Source: Dichetophora obliterata (lineage: Eukaryota; Arthropoda; Insecta; Diptera; Sciomyzidae). From it: 64,000 bases of DNA. The notes beneath the pieces were generated by a model. The model ran no database searches. It worked only from the letters and a program-made list of their open reading frames with translations, and was not told the DNA's origin. The stretch lies in NCBI GenBank assembly GCA_963920525.1, contig OY986438.1:127533420-127597419 (forward strand), in the 5' to 3' direction. Shown one piece after another: positions 1 through 10,432 of the stretch (within the stretch, counting starts at the first letter, position 1; every line of letters begins with the position of its first letter). The translations under genes were made by a program, and so were the position numbers.

Positions 1-419
1 AATTTCATTCAAAGAATGCACTTTAAAAATAAAAGCTGATGAGCAAAAATTTTACTTTCACAAAATTTCACAGGCACAGATTAATACAAATAAATGTGAA
101 TAAAATTAAAAAAATTATTAATCTCTATTATTAACCTCAAATATTGTGCTTCAAAAAAGTTCAAATCAATCCCGCTTAAAAAACAGATGGTCAGCGCTTA
201 AGATCCGATGCGCCAGAGTAACTTTAATTTAACCAAAGTAACTTTAAACGCGTTTTTATCGAAACATGCTTTTTTAAAACGGGCCACACTACTGCAAACA
301 AACTAACCGACCAATTTTAATTTTTTTTTTTTTTTTTTGTTATGAAATTCAACACATTTTTTATCAAAATAAGCGTCTTTGGAAAATTTGTCTAATTTTA
401 AGACGCAACAATAGGCGTC
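1..419. other. AT-rich non-coding sequence
   Basis: I see no gene, convincing repeat or conserved motif here. It is AT-rich with short homopolymer runs, including a long T run near 320-340. Confidence 0.6.
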
Positions 420-490
420 GGCCTCGATAGTCTAGTGGTAGCGCTCTTGACTGTCACTCAGAAGTCCCGGGTTCGAATCCTGGCAGGGCC
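420..490 (+). tRNA. tRNA-Asp(GUC)-like gene, possibly a pseudogene
   Basis: The 71-nt sequence has a perfect internal A box (TAGTCTAGTGG) and B box (GGTTCGAATCC). The T-arm pairs CCGGG with CCTGG, and a 7-nt anticodon loop CTGTCAC places anticodon GUC at 453-455. A run of five T follows about 19 nt downstream, as expected for a Pol III terminator. The acceptor stem (GGCCTCG with CAGGGCC) has one C-A mismatch, the anticodon stem has one C-A mismatch, and the D stem pairs poorly. That suggests a decayed gene or a tRNA-derived SINE head rather than a housekeeping tRNA. No SINE body shared with the other SINEs of this window follows it. Confidence 0.5.
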
Positions 491-494
491 ATTT

Positions 495-1140
495 AACCTT
501 TCTTTCCCTTTTTCTAATCACAAGAGCTTTAAAACACATCACTTTAAGACGAAAAATTGTAGTTGGTGGTGGTAAGATAGTTTGTGGAGAAGAACGCTTA
601 ACTTGTAACTTGATTTGACTGAAGTCAAGGCTTAACACTTTCTTAAGATTCAATATCACGTGTTACTACAGCTTTCTGCCATATTAAGAACATCCTAAGC
701 AAAAGGTCCACTTGATTACCCACTTATTTCATTCTGTGGCGTCACAACAGACTAATTTGATCTGAGTGGGCCTAACCCGCAACAATATGGAAAAAAACCA
801 GTCATTTTTTACTTTTTTCCACGCTTCATAATTTTCTTAATTTATTAAATTTTATTCCATTTAAGTAAAAGAATGCATTCAAGGGACTATTTTCAAATGA
901 ATTTTTGTTTTTTATTTTCAGGCGATCTGGAGCTGAGCTATGCCCCAAATTTCACCTTTCTTTAATCACACAACTTCAGCGCCATTTTTATAAATACAAA
1001 ATATAAGTTAAGAAAAAGAAATATTTTTTTTTACTTAAACTGATGAAAATTAACATGCCTTTAAAATATTTTTAACAAAAAAAAAAGACCATTAAACTGA
1101 AAAAATTCAATTTTGGGTTTATTGCTGTTTCTGATGCAAT
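495..1140. other. AT-rich non-coding sequence
   Basis: I see no supported gene or repeat in this stretch. Reading frames through it are short and overlap the tRNA-like sequence or low-complexity AT. Confidence 0.5.
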
Positions 1141-1239
1141 TTCATATAAGCAACACTGTATCAACATATGGAGTAGGAATGTGGATCAGATCTGCCGTAA
1201 TATAGTTCCAAATCAAGGAATGAGTATTTTTAATTTTTT

Positions 1240-1560
1240 TTATCATGCCAATAAAAATGAATGTGTCACATTCATTGTTCTGGCACAAGCATTTAAACAG
1301 AATTGAAATTTTTTTGCATGCCAAAACAATGAATGTGTTCTAAAATGCTTTAGAAGTGAAATAGGCCAAAAATCTAAATCATAAATCGATGGACCTAATG
1401 CCCACATACTGCAAGCCAAAGTATCAAAAATAACATATCTTACACATAACATAACTCGATTTTTCGAAGCATGAATGTTTTATAAATGGGAATTTTTCTG
1501 CATGCCAAAACAATGAATGTGTTCTAAAATCCTTTAGGAGAGAGGTAGGCCACCCAAATT
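1240..1560. repeat. Imperfect direct duplication, ~183-bp spacing
   Basis: A ~40-bp segment beginning GCATGCCAAAACAATGAATG at about 1317 recurs at about 1501, followed in both cases by TGTTCTAAAAT, CTTTAG and TAGGCCA. A related half-copy (GAATGTGTCACATTCATTG) lies near 1258. This looks like a degenerate tandem duplication. No coding content is evident. Confidence 0.6.
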
Positions 1561-1802
1561 TTAAGCTATTGTTAAGTCACTAAATCTATTTAAATCACTT
1601 ACTATTCGGTATATGAATATTTAAAAAAATCTTACTTCCCTAATTTACAGAAGCATTCAAACCTTTAAACTCGTTTTCCCAAAAACTATAAAAAAAACTC
1701 ATTTATGGTTTTGGCATGCAAGTGACGATTTATAATAAACTTTTTTAGAAAACATCTTTTGAAATATGCCTTAATTTTAACTGCTTTTGTCTAAAACTAA
1801 CT

Positions 1803-3896
1803 CTTTAACTTTTTCGAAAAGTTCCCGGGACACGTTGATTTCTGATTCTACTCTTAAGAACATGAATTTTGGTATACAACACTTTAATATTAAGTAACGG
1901 TAAATAGTCGCGCAAACGGTTTAAAGGCTTTTTGGCTGAAAATTCAATTCTTCGAAAGGATAAGATATTTCTTCTTCAGTATTTTACACATAACTATGAA
2001 ACTAATGAAACAATTTAATTTTTATCAATTTATACTTATTTAAAAGCAAATCAAATTTTCCATCTAATGCTATAAGAAAAATTGCATTTTGTTCTGTAAA
2101 TTTTTTTAAAAATTCTGCAAAGTGAAATTATGAAGAAAATTTGATAACTTCAACTCACATTATCCCGCGTTACAAGAGCATGAGGAAGAAGTTTTTCATT
2201 ATGTAAATTTTGTATTTTGAGCAATTTGACAGTAAAATTTTTTTTGTATAATTCGAAGATTTGTATTGCAAGACATTCAACTTTATTTTTGTAATGTACA
2301 ATTATTTAAATGACTATTTCTGTGGTCACAAGGAATAATGACTAAACTCAAAGTATCGGAAAAAAAGATATTTTTATTGCACTAATTCCGACCTTTTTCC
2401 CGAAATATATGAATTGTTACAAACAAAATATGTGCAGTCATAAGTGATACTCTATTATGGGTAAAAAGTTTTTTCCTGCATTCTTCCAAAGATTAGCAAC
2501 AAAGAAAATGGCGTATCGCTTTTTTATGATAGCTTGAGTTAAGTCATTCTTCCTTGTGACCACGGATTTTATGCTTTTGATCTGATATTGGTCATTCTTC
2601 GAAACAACAGCAATCTAAAAATAACACGGACTTTAATGCGCTTGTTTTTCTAGCAGGGCAATTCACAATCTCCTGCATTTTGGAAATTTGGAGAAATTTT
2701 GAAAATTTCCGATCAATTGTGAATGGTCTTTTTGATGTAATTTGCTATAGTTGTTGCAAAACATGAAATTCACAGCTTATTGATGAAAAGCAAAATTATT
2801 TTCCTCTGGAAATTTTGCTCAACTCAATTTCATGTCGAAAAATTTTTTTAAGCACAATTAATTGGTTTTTTATTCGCTTATCTTCCATATCAGTTTTTTT
2901 CGCCTTTACTTTTTTTATAAACAGCAGTCAGTTTGCAATTTAGTATTGTAATGTATAGTAAATCTTAGCTATGGATTTTAGTGTTATATAACTGCAATAG
3001 CGTAGTAAATGCATTCCTTTTCATTTTCTTAGTGTAAAGTAAATATATATTTTACCATTTTGTAAATGATATGGCGCAAGACCATTTGCACTGGATTGTG
3101 ATAGGGCTATTCACAGCATAACGATACATTGTATTGCATTCTACTCTTATTTTTTTGTTGTTATACAGCTTTGTTGCTATGAGTTGGCCTTTGAGACCTT
3201 CGCTGGCTTTACTATACTATACAGTTTTTCAACATTTTTTCTTGTAAGGAATTTATTGAGATGCATCCTTCCTTGTGGATTGACGATTGAAAATTGTTTG
3301 GATATTAAAAAATTATTATAAATATTAAAAATGGTAAATAATACGTGGACAATGGATCCAGGACACCAAAATTGTGTTATCCAAGTAATTGAACATTACA
3401 ATAAAATCATCCGGACAACAGAAAACGTACAATACTTCGCAACTTAAACTAACGTTGTATAATTTTTATTCTTATGGTTACTTACATAAATACGTATGTA
3501 GCTACGTTTAATAAAAATAAAATTGCATTTTTTTCGAATGTGAGTTGAAGTTATCAAATTTTCGAAAAAATGTTAATCAAAATTTCACTTTGCAGAGTTT
3601 TTTAAAAAAATGTACTGAAGAAAATGAAATTTTTCTTATAGCATAAGAAGCAAAATTTGATAAGCTTTTAAATAAGTATAAATGGATAAAAATTGTTTCA
3701 TAGTTATATGCAAAATACTCAAGAAGAAATTTCTTGTTTTTTCGACAAAATTAATTTTTTGCCAAAAAGCCTTTAAGCCGTTTGCGCGACTATTTACCGT
3801 TAGTTGATATTAAAGTGGTATATACCAAAATTCATGTTTTTAAGAGTAGTATCAGAAATCAACGTGTCCTGGGAACTTTTCAAAAAGCGTTGAAAT
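1803..3896. mobile_element. Non-autonomous element with ~355-bp inverted repeats
   Basis: Arms at about 1803-2160 and 3541-3896 are reverse complements over their whole length with scattered mismatches. Diagnostic shared pieces are GGACACGTTGATTTCTGAT, the block around GCGCAAACGG, and AGTTGAAGTTATCAAATTTTC at the inner edges. The 1.38 kb centre has no ORF of note but holds a second, shorter inverted repeat (2320-2566). The design resembles foldback or long-TIR DNA transposon derivatives. I could not fix the exact ends or a target duplication. Confidence 0.7.
2320..2566. mobile_element. Nested ~245-bp hairpin element (MITE-like)
   Basis: CTGTGGTCACAAGGAATAAT near 2321 is matched in reverse complement by ATTCTTCCTTGTGACCACGG near 2547. 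The pair is ~27 bp and centred within the unique part of the larger 1803-3896 element, so this is either a nested insertion or part of its core. Confidence 0.55.
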
Positions 3897-3904
3897 GGTA
3901 GGAA

Positions 3905-4340
3905 GGTCTAATATATATATTAAAATGGATCGTGATTTGTTCGGGTGTTTAAAACTTGAAAACAAAAGGACCAAATTGGACACTATCTTCTAAGGATTTC
4001 TTCGTTATTGCCACCCAAAGATTTCGAGAAAAAGAAAATGTTGCCGCACCCCATTTTACCAAAAAACAATTCAATAAAAATGCTTTATTTAAGACGGTTT
4101 TTGTCGTGTTAAACTAAAATTTGGTAATTTATTTCGTACGATAACTATCGGTAACTAAACTGAAAATGGGCGTGGTCCTACAATAGCTACTCTTACTTTT
4201 AAGAAAAGATAAAAGTCTTTTAGACTAGTGGTCTGATTGAGCTCAAATTTTGGCAGTGGATTTGTTTCGAGTACGAAATGGTTTAAGAAAAAAATGGTTT
4301 ATAAAAAAAGTATAGCAGTGAGGGGACTGCCGACCAAAGC
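3905..4340 (+). repeat. Helentron/DINE-like dispersed repeat fragment
   Basis: This fragment shares an ordered series of blocks with 57866-58255: a TTCGG start, GGACCAAATTGGA, CACCCC-TTTTACC, AAGACG-TTTTTGTC, the ATAGCTATCGGTAA-type block, GGCGTGGTC and a GATTGAGCT-AAATTTGGCAGTGGATTTG block. A third, inverted fragment lies at 19925-20115. The phrase style (open AAAATGTTCGG-like start, 'lone gene-less' blocks, associated 141-bp tandem repeats) resembles Helentron-derived repeats of flies. That class assignment is inference. Confidence 0.55.
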
Positions 4341-4757
4341 GAAAACCTATACATAAAATATTAGTATTCCCTGAAAGACGTTGTCCTGCCACGACCGCCT
4401 TACTGCTATATAAGAATTTTCATGCTAATATAGGGTTTCGGACTATCCTACATATAGGATGGATTTGACAGGTCGGATGGACATGTAGGAATTTCCAAAA
4501 GCTCATCCTACATGCAGGATGAAAATCAAAAAGTTCAAAAAGTTCTGCCATGATCTTGTTCCTCTCTGTGCGTCCTTGTTTGAAAATTTCCTTGGTAATT
4601 GTTGTTGGCACACTTAGTTGGATTAAGTTAAGTTTTTTGTAGACAGTTGGCGGGACAGTAGCTAGGAGAGTAGAATGATATTTAGCATATCAAGTGACAG
4701 ACTACGTGAAAATTTAATAGAATTATTGGAAAATTTGCAATACTTTGGCGTACTCGT
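4341..4757. other. Non-coding sequence with local repeats
   Basis: No gene is visible. CATCCTACATGCAGGATGAA and ATCCTACATATAGGATGGAT at about 4445-4522 are two copies of an imperfect 'TCCTACATNNAGGAT' palindrome. The last 13 bases (4745-4757) are the target duplication of the adjoining LINE fragment. Confidence 0.5.
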
Positions 4758-5097
4758 GACGGCAGCCCACGCGAGGAAGCTTGGCATCACCACGGATGAC
4801 AACTGCAGGAAGTGCAAGGAACCGGGCACAGTGGAGACCCTGGAGCACCTACTATGCACATGCCCCGCCCTACTTAGATCGAGACTAAAATACCTAGGCT
4901 CATCGACATTCCCGTCGCTTAAAGATGTAGCCAGGGTGTCTCTAGAATCCCTCCTAAGGTTTGCGAACTCAATGCAAATCTTTAAAGACTTTTAAAACAA
5001 ACACAAAGGTTCCTTTTGTTCGCTACCGGTACCACTAAGGACCTGAATTGGTCTATGTGAGCCTTCACGAAGGCATCCGGTTTAACCTAACCTAACC
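4758..5097 (+). mobile_element. 5'-truncated RNase H-type LINE, 3' end only
   Basis: This 340-bp fragment is almost identical to the 3' end of the longer copy at 35989-37796. It encodes the last ~79 residues of the pol protein, including the zinc-knuckle-like CRKCKEPGTVETLEHLLCTC motif, then the same 3' UTR ending in TTTAACCTAACCTAACC. It is flanked by a perfect 13-bp direct repeat, TTGGCGTACTCGT (4745-4757 and 5098-5110), the signature of target-primed reverse transcription. The 106-residue reading frame 4675-4995 is a chance fusion of host sequence with this tail and is not a gene. Confidence 0.92.
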
Positions 5098-5110
5098 TTG
5101 GCGTACTCGT

Positions 5111-6080
5111 AGTTTTAACAAAAATTTTCTTCATAAAATAGAAATTTTTTACTACTTTGTCTACTGTCTTGCCAACTGTCTTACCAACTGTCTGTACTCT
5201 TTTTCACAGACTCAAAGTGTGACAATTAAAACGTATTTTTCACTGTCTTAACAGAACTGTATCGTGTAACCCCCGTGTTATGAAAAAATGAATTAATAAA
5301 ACAATGATAGTTGACAACACTGAAAATAAAATGCCGCAGTGGTGAAAATAAAAAGCCACTGACAAATACAACAAGTGTGAAAATTGTCAAACTTTGTTTG
5401 ACGATTTATAATAAAATAAGAGCATGCATGTAATTATTTGAATGTTCAACATATTCCTTTATCACAACTTAAAGATTAAAATGTTTAAACACTCAATCCA
5501 TACATTATTTTTTCTTGTTTCCAAACGAAGTTCCAGCAGAAAAAAGCAGAAAAAGAAGAAGATCGTTTCATTTTTAAATCTCACCATGCATAGCAGCTGT
5601 TTAAGTAAAAGCAAATTTTTCAAAAATGTTGACAAATACAACAACTGAAGAAATTGCCAAACTTTAAAAGCATACATAGAACAAGCGAATTAATAATAAG
5701 TTTTGGTTACAAACATCTTATTGCAGCCCAACTTAAGTATTTATATACTAACAAACAGATTATATGCATTAATTTCAGGAGTTGCCAAGTTATTTCTTTG
5801 TGAGCTTGCGGCCGATTAAGAATAAGAGTGACGATAATTGTTGATATTTTTATGCACAAATACATGCAAACATTTTTTGAGGTTATGTTTTCTAATTTTC
5901 CTATCTTGTTTCCTATCTTTTTTGAGGTTATGTTTTCTAATTTTCCTATCTTGTTATCTTTGCTGTCTGTATTGATGACGAGAGCTCCACGGAAAAATAC
6001 GATGACTCAAACCAAAGATTTACCCTCTACCAAAATCGTTCAACGCGCCTAAAGAAGTTTTCACTTCAAAAATTCGCGAT
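5111..6080. other. AT-rich non-coding sequence with a short tandem duplication
   Basis: No supported gene. A ~59-bp segment containing GAGGTTATGTTTTCTAATTT is tandemly duplicated at about 5878-5955. The short ORFs here are AT-rich and overlap on both strands, so I treat them as chance frames. Confidence 0.5.
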
Positions 6081-6570
6081 ATCAAATTGCTTAGGAGTTA
6101 TGGGTCGCGCAGCCTCGAAATTCGGTATTCGATCACAATTTACACATGCTGTTTCACTGATGACATTTTATGGTAGTTGAAGAAGGGGGAATGGCACCTC
6201 CCATACAACCCAAATTTGTGATATCGAATAGCTTTGGAGTCATAAGTCTCACATCTTCGGAGTTCAGTATTCGACCTCACTTAACACATGCAGTTTCATT
6301 GTTAGCAAGGGAAATGGCACCTCTCATACAACTCAAATTTGCAATATTGTATAGCTTTGGAGTTATAGGTCGCACATCTTCGGAATTCAGTATTCGAACT
6401 CAATTTATAAATGCAATTTTACTGATAATATCTGTGACGTTTTAAAGGGGCGTGGCACCTCCCATTTTACCCAAATTTGCGATATCAAATAGCCTTAGAG
6501 TTATAGGTCACATAGTTTTGGAATTCCGTATTCGACCTCAATGTGCACAAGCAGTTTCATTGGTTATAAT
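6080..6570 (+). repeat. ~140-bp tandem repeat, about 4 units
   Basis: Four anchors of the type (C)GCACA-NN-TTCGGAATTCAGTATTCGA occur at about 6108, 6249, 6372 and 6512. The intervening text repeats 'CACATGC-GTTTCA-TGAT', 'GGCACCTCCCAT-CAACCCAAATTTG' and 'GATATCGAATAGCTTTGGAGTTATA'. The unit is the same as in the larger array at 58255-59640. It overlaps a 91-residue open frame (6170-6445) that is only the repeat read through. Confidence 0.85.
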
Positions 6571-6599
6571 TGACTAATAATTCATAATTTCAATTCATT

Positions 6600-9500
6600 T
6601 ATTATTTTTGCTTTTTTAAAAAATTCCGGTTTTATAAGTGCCAATATTTAGTTTTATTAAGTGCCTTTTCTCATGAAACTCGAGCAAAAAACTCAATTAT
6701 TTTTTTTTACTTTTCAATAGCTTATGATATATATAGAATATGTGCCCAAAGCGGTTTGACCGATAACGATTGCAAAAAAAGTTATCGCATACGAAAAGAA
6801 TCCATATTTTCATAAATTAACTCGAAAAAATTGTTCTAAATCTTAAAACTCGTTTTCTGATGAATCATGTTTTTCAAACTGGTCTCCACGATATCTCAAG
6901 AACTACCCTAACAATAAATAATTTCTAAATAAAATTAAGGTGTTCATTTACTTTCTTCTAGTTTTCAAAAAAAAAAAGTCAAGAACATCACCATGTTTAT
7001 GGACCTCTAGATGACAACCTGCCCTTAAGTTATTTTAATATTTTGCGTATTTATTTAATAAAACGATCGATTTCAATTCAAAAATCCATTAAATGTCTGA
7101 GTGCTTTAAGTGAATTGAGTGATGCCAACCAACCCAACCAAAGAAAAATAAAACGTTCGAAAATCATAGCTTCATCAATTCTATTTCCAATCGAACTTAT
7201 TTAAAGGAGTTGACAAGAAAAGCAAACTACTGAAAACAAAGTTGTTAACCATAGAATTTTTTCACATCATTAAATGAGCATCGAGTGGCCTTGGAAATGG
7301 CTGTTCTAAAAGGATTATCAAGCGGAAAATTCCTTTGTTTCAAAAGACTTACAAAATAAATGGTGCAAAAAGTTACACTGTGAGGAGAGCTTGTTACAAT
7401 GTGTGCTAGTAAGTGTTTGTGTGAGAATGAGTGAGTGTGTGTGTGTGTATTTTAAACAAGCCATTCACATAAGGGTGGTCATTTAATGCATAAGATTTAA
7501 TTTGAGACAAACTTAACCAGTTTTATTTATGTGGTCCACTTACTTTGTTTCCATGAATTTATTTCATTGTTTTAAGGTTTGTTTAAATAGGCTTAACATT
7601 TTTTTATTCTATTTTTTTGGAATGAAGTTCGTAAAGATTTTATACCTCATTCTTTTGAGTATTGAAATCGATTGGAAGATATGTTCATTGTCACACAGAT
7701 TGGGATATTTGAATGATTTCTATATAATTCGAATTCATAAGCACCTCAAATGTGAGTTTGAGAGAAAGTGTGGTTCATTATCTAACATTTTTTTTATATT
7801 CATACTAAATATTTTCGAAGTCATGTTGATTTTAATATTTTAATGATGTCAGTTTGTAAGAGGTTTTGTTTTTATCCAATTTTTTTAAAATTCAAAACAC
7901 AGAGTACGTTTCAAACAATAAAGTTAACATACAAAATATCGAGTGATTTTTTTTATATATTTTGATTTTATTATAGATTTGATATTTTTATGAAGTCACT
8001 ATGTATGGGAGGTAGATGAACATTCCCTTCGATTTTTCCAAACTTTATACTCAAAGTGTGAATTGAAAATTAAAGCTTATTGCACGTAGTTACAGTCATT
8101 TGATTTATTTTTGTGTAATTTAAAAGTTTTTACCATTTTTATGACAAAACTTTGTATTGGAGATATGCGTGGTTTTTAAGCGAATTGCGAATTTTTCCAA
8201 ATATCAAAATTCGAGTTTATGTTAAGTTTTAAAGCTTACATGCCAAATTTGGCTGTACTGTACTTTGAAGACCGTACCGCTTTGATAAAGTCACTTCGTA
8301 TTTGGCAAATCTTCGAAATTTACCTATATTTTCGAGCTATAAGCTTTTATTCGTATACAAAAATTAATTACAATAGTTTTTTATTTACAGCTGGCAGACA
8401 GACGGATGGATTCAGTTATTGTATAAAAGTTAAGTTTTGCAGTTTCATTAAATTTACAATATTAAGGTAGAGTATGTCCGCTTTGGTCATGTAAACCTGA
8501 AAAGTTTTGTTAAATTTCTAACAAGATAAATGATTTAAATTTCCTCGGTCTAGGAGTTTTTCCATTTCTGCCCTGCTAAATTTCATAAAATAACAAAAAC
8601 AGAAAAAAATTTGTTTCTTCAAATGCTTTTGGCCGTACTGATCTAAATACTATATCGATTTTAGTGACCAAAAGCTCTAGTTTAATTTCTATTTTAATTT
8701 AATCTAGTTTAATTTCTATTTTAATATCTTCTTTAATAAAAAAATGTTTTAGTGTAAAAAAAAAAATATTATTTAGATAAATGCTTTGGTGTTCCACAGA
8801 AAATTCAACATATTCATGATTTCACAAATTTCTCGAAAATAAGAGCCAACCCAGGACTTTTATAATTGTATTCAGTAATTGTTTTTACGTTGTAAAAATA
8901 AACCGCAGTGATGTTTTTATGAATGGAAGCTTTCACTTTAGTTTTAAAATACAAGGTACACCCTTAAACTATCTATTAAAAACAGCTTTAAAAAAAAACC
9001 ATTGAAAAGGAACAATTAAGCGCAGCGGTTGGCCAAAGTTAAAATGAATCGAAATGAGAACAAAATGAAATAAAGGGTATGCCAACAAAACTTCATGACT
9101 TCCGTCGATGTTGTCCGACGTGATGGACCGATAAGATGATGAAAAAAGCTGCTTTGTCTGCAAGGACATAAAGTGATGGTTCACTTAAACTTAATTAATA
9201 TCCAGAGAAGGCAAAAAAGCGGTAAAAAAATGCAAACAAAAGCATTAAAAGAAACCGGAAGATAATATTTAACATTTTAACGAATTAACTGCCGACATAT
9301 TTTCAACACAGGAAGCCCTTTTTAAAGTAAGTATATTAAAAATATATAAATTTATAGCAACAAAAAGGAAAATAAATATGCCCAAAATAAATGCAAGGAT
9401 GGCATATTTTTCAGCTTTAAAAACATTTTAAATTCAATGTAAAAAAAAAGCGCAGTGCTATAGTTTAAATGTGAATTTCGAATACTGCACTTTTCTTAAA

Positions 9501-9980
9501 TAGGGATAAACTTTATTTAATAGCGAAAAGGCACAAACGCCCGTAATCACGATTTTACATGGGAGAGATGGGACCGTTTCTATTTCAATTGAAATTTTTG
9601 TCATATCCATTATTCCTGAATGGCATTTTTTTATTTACTTATATATTTTTTTCAAATATATTTTGATAAATAGGTAACATTATTTTCTGTTTAAAAAAAA
9701 GGAATTGATATTTTATCAAAATTATTTCCTAAGGTTCATAAAATTTACTATTCATTAAAGATTATTTTTATTTATGCATTGTCAATTGACAAACAATTAC
9801 TTCAATTGACTTCAATATTATTGTTAGAAACAATTTTAAGAGCAGATATTTTTGAAAATTATTTCAAATAATTTACTTTCACAGACACTCACTTTCAGGC
9901 CGCGCTTCTTTAATAATTGGATATCTTAAAAATATGCATTTGTAACCAACACCATGCATTTGTAATGTTTTGAAAGACAA
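6600..9980. other. 3.4 kb AT-rich sequence with no recognised gene
   Basis: I read this on both strands and found no protein family, RNA gene or strong repeat. There is a short (GT)n tract at about 7436-7448. The longest frame (7529-7843, 104 residues, very rich in Phe, Ile and Leu) has the composition of random AT-rich sequence. Confidence 0.5.
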
Positions 9981-9984
9981 CTGA

Positions 9985-10312
9985 TTTATTCCTTGGAAGG
10001 ACTTTGACCTAGCTTCTATTGATCAATTGTGTTGTGCGTGTTATTAAATTTTTGATCACAACTGACCGAACACTGGACCTACGTGTTTTATGCCGACTCC
10101 GAACGGCTTATGTTCTTAAGAAGCTTTACATGGCAATTTTTACTCTCTGAGGTTTGCCATTGCTTGCAAAGAGGTGACGACCGAACAGAAAAATTAATTT
10201 AAATGAAAAAATATTCTGTCTGAGCTGGAATCGAATCCGGGCTACAGCGGTTCTTTCGCGGTTCGCTACAGCCGAAGCTTCCACTATCAACGCGGCCTTA
10301 GAAATTACATTT
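9985..10312 (-). mobile_element. tRNA-derived SINE, full-length-like copy
   Basis: On the minus strand this starts with a tRNA-like head containing a B box (GGATTCGATTCC), continues through CAGACAGAAT, a TTCTGTTCGG block and GCAATGGCAAACCTCAGAGA, and ends at CAAAGTCCTTCCAAG. The same order of blocks is seen at 26580-26878 (+) and 33520-33815 (-). The head is followed by ~250 bp of tRNA-unrelated body, typical for insect Pol III SINEs. The short ORFs inside are not genes. Confidence 0.85.
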
Positions 10313-10432
10313 CGAGCTTTGAGAATGCAACAAACTTTATTGTGTCAAAACATTGATTTCTTAATATAAATAAAAGTTAAAGGTGTTTACATTAAAAAAT
10401 ATTCAGGTGTACGAACTGAGTGTTGTTGGGAT

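Noticed and set aside
4675..4995. A 106-residue host protein
   Set aside because: Its first 28 codons are unique AT-rich sequence and the rest is the LINE tail that begins at the target-site duplication. It is a chance fusion.
6170..6445. 91-residue protein with repeated PSEFSIR-like phrases
   Set aside because: It is two units of the 141-bp tandem repeat read through. The larger array of the same unit is not open.
8219..8470. 83-residue frame as a gene
   Set aside because: No motif or homologue I recognise, surrounded by AT-rich text with no promoter or splice evidence.
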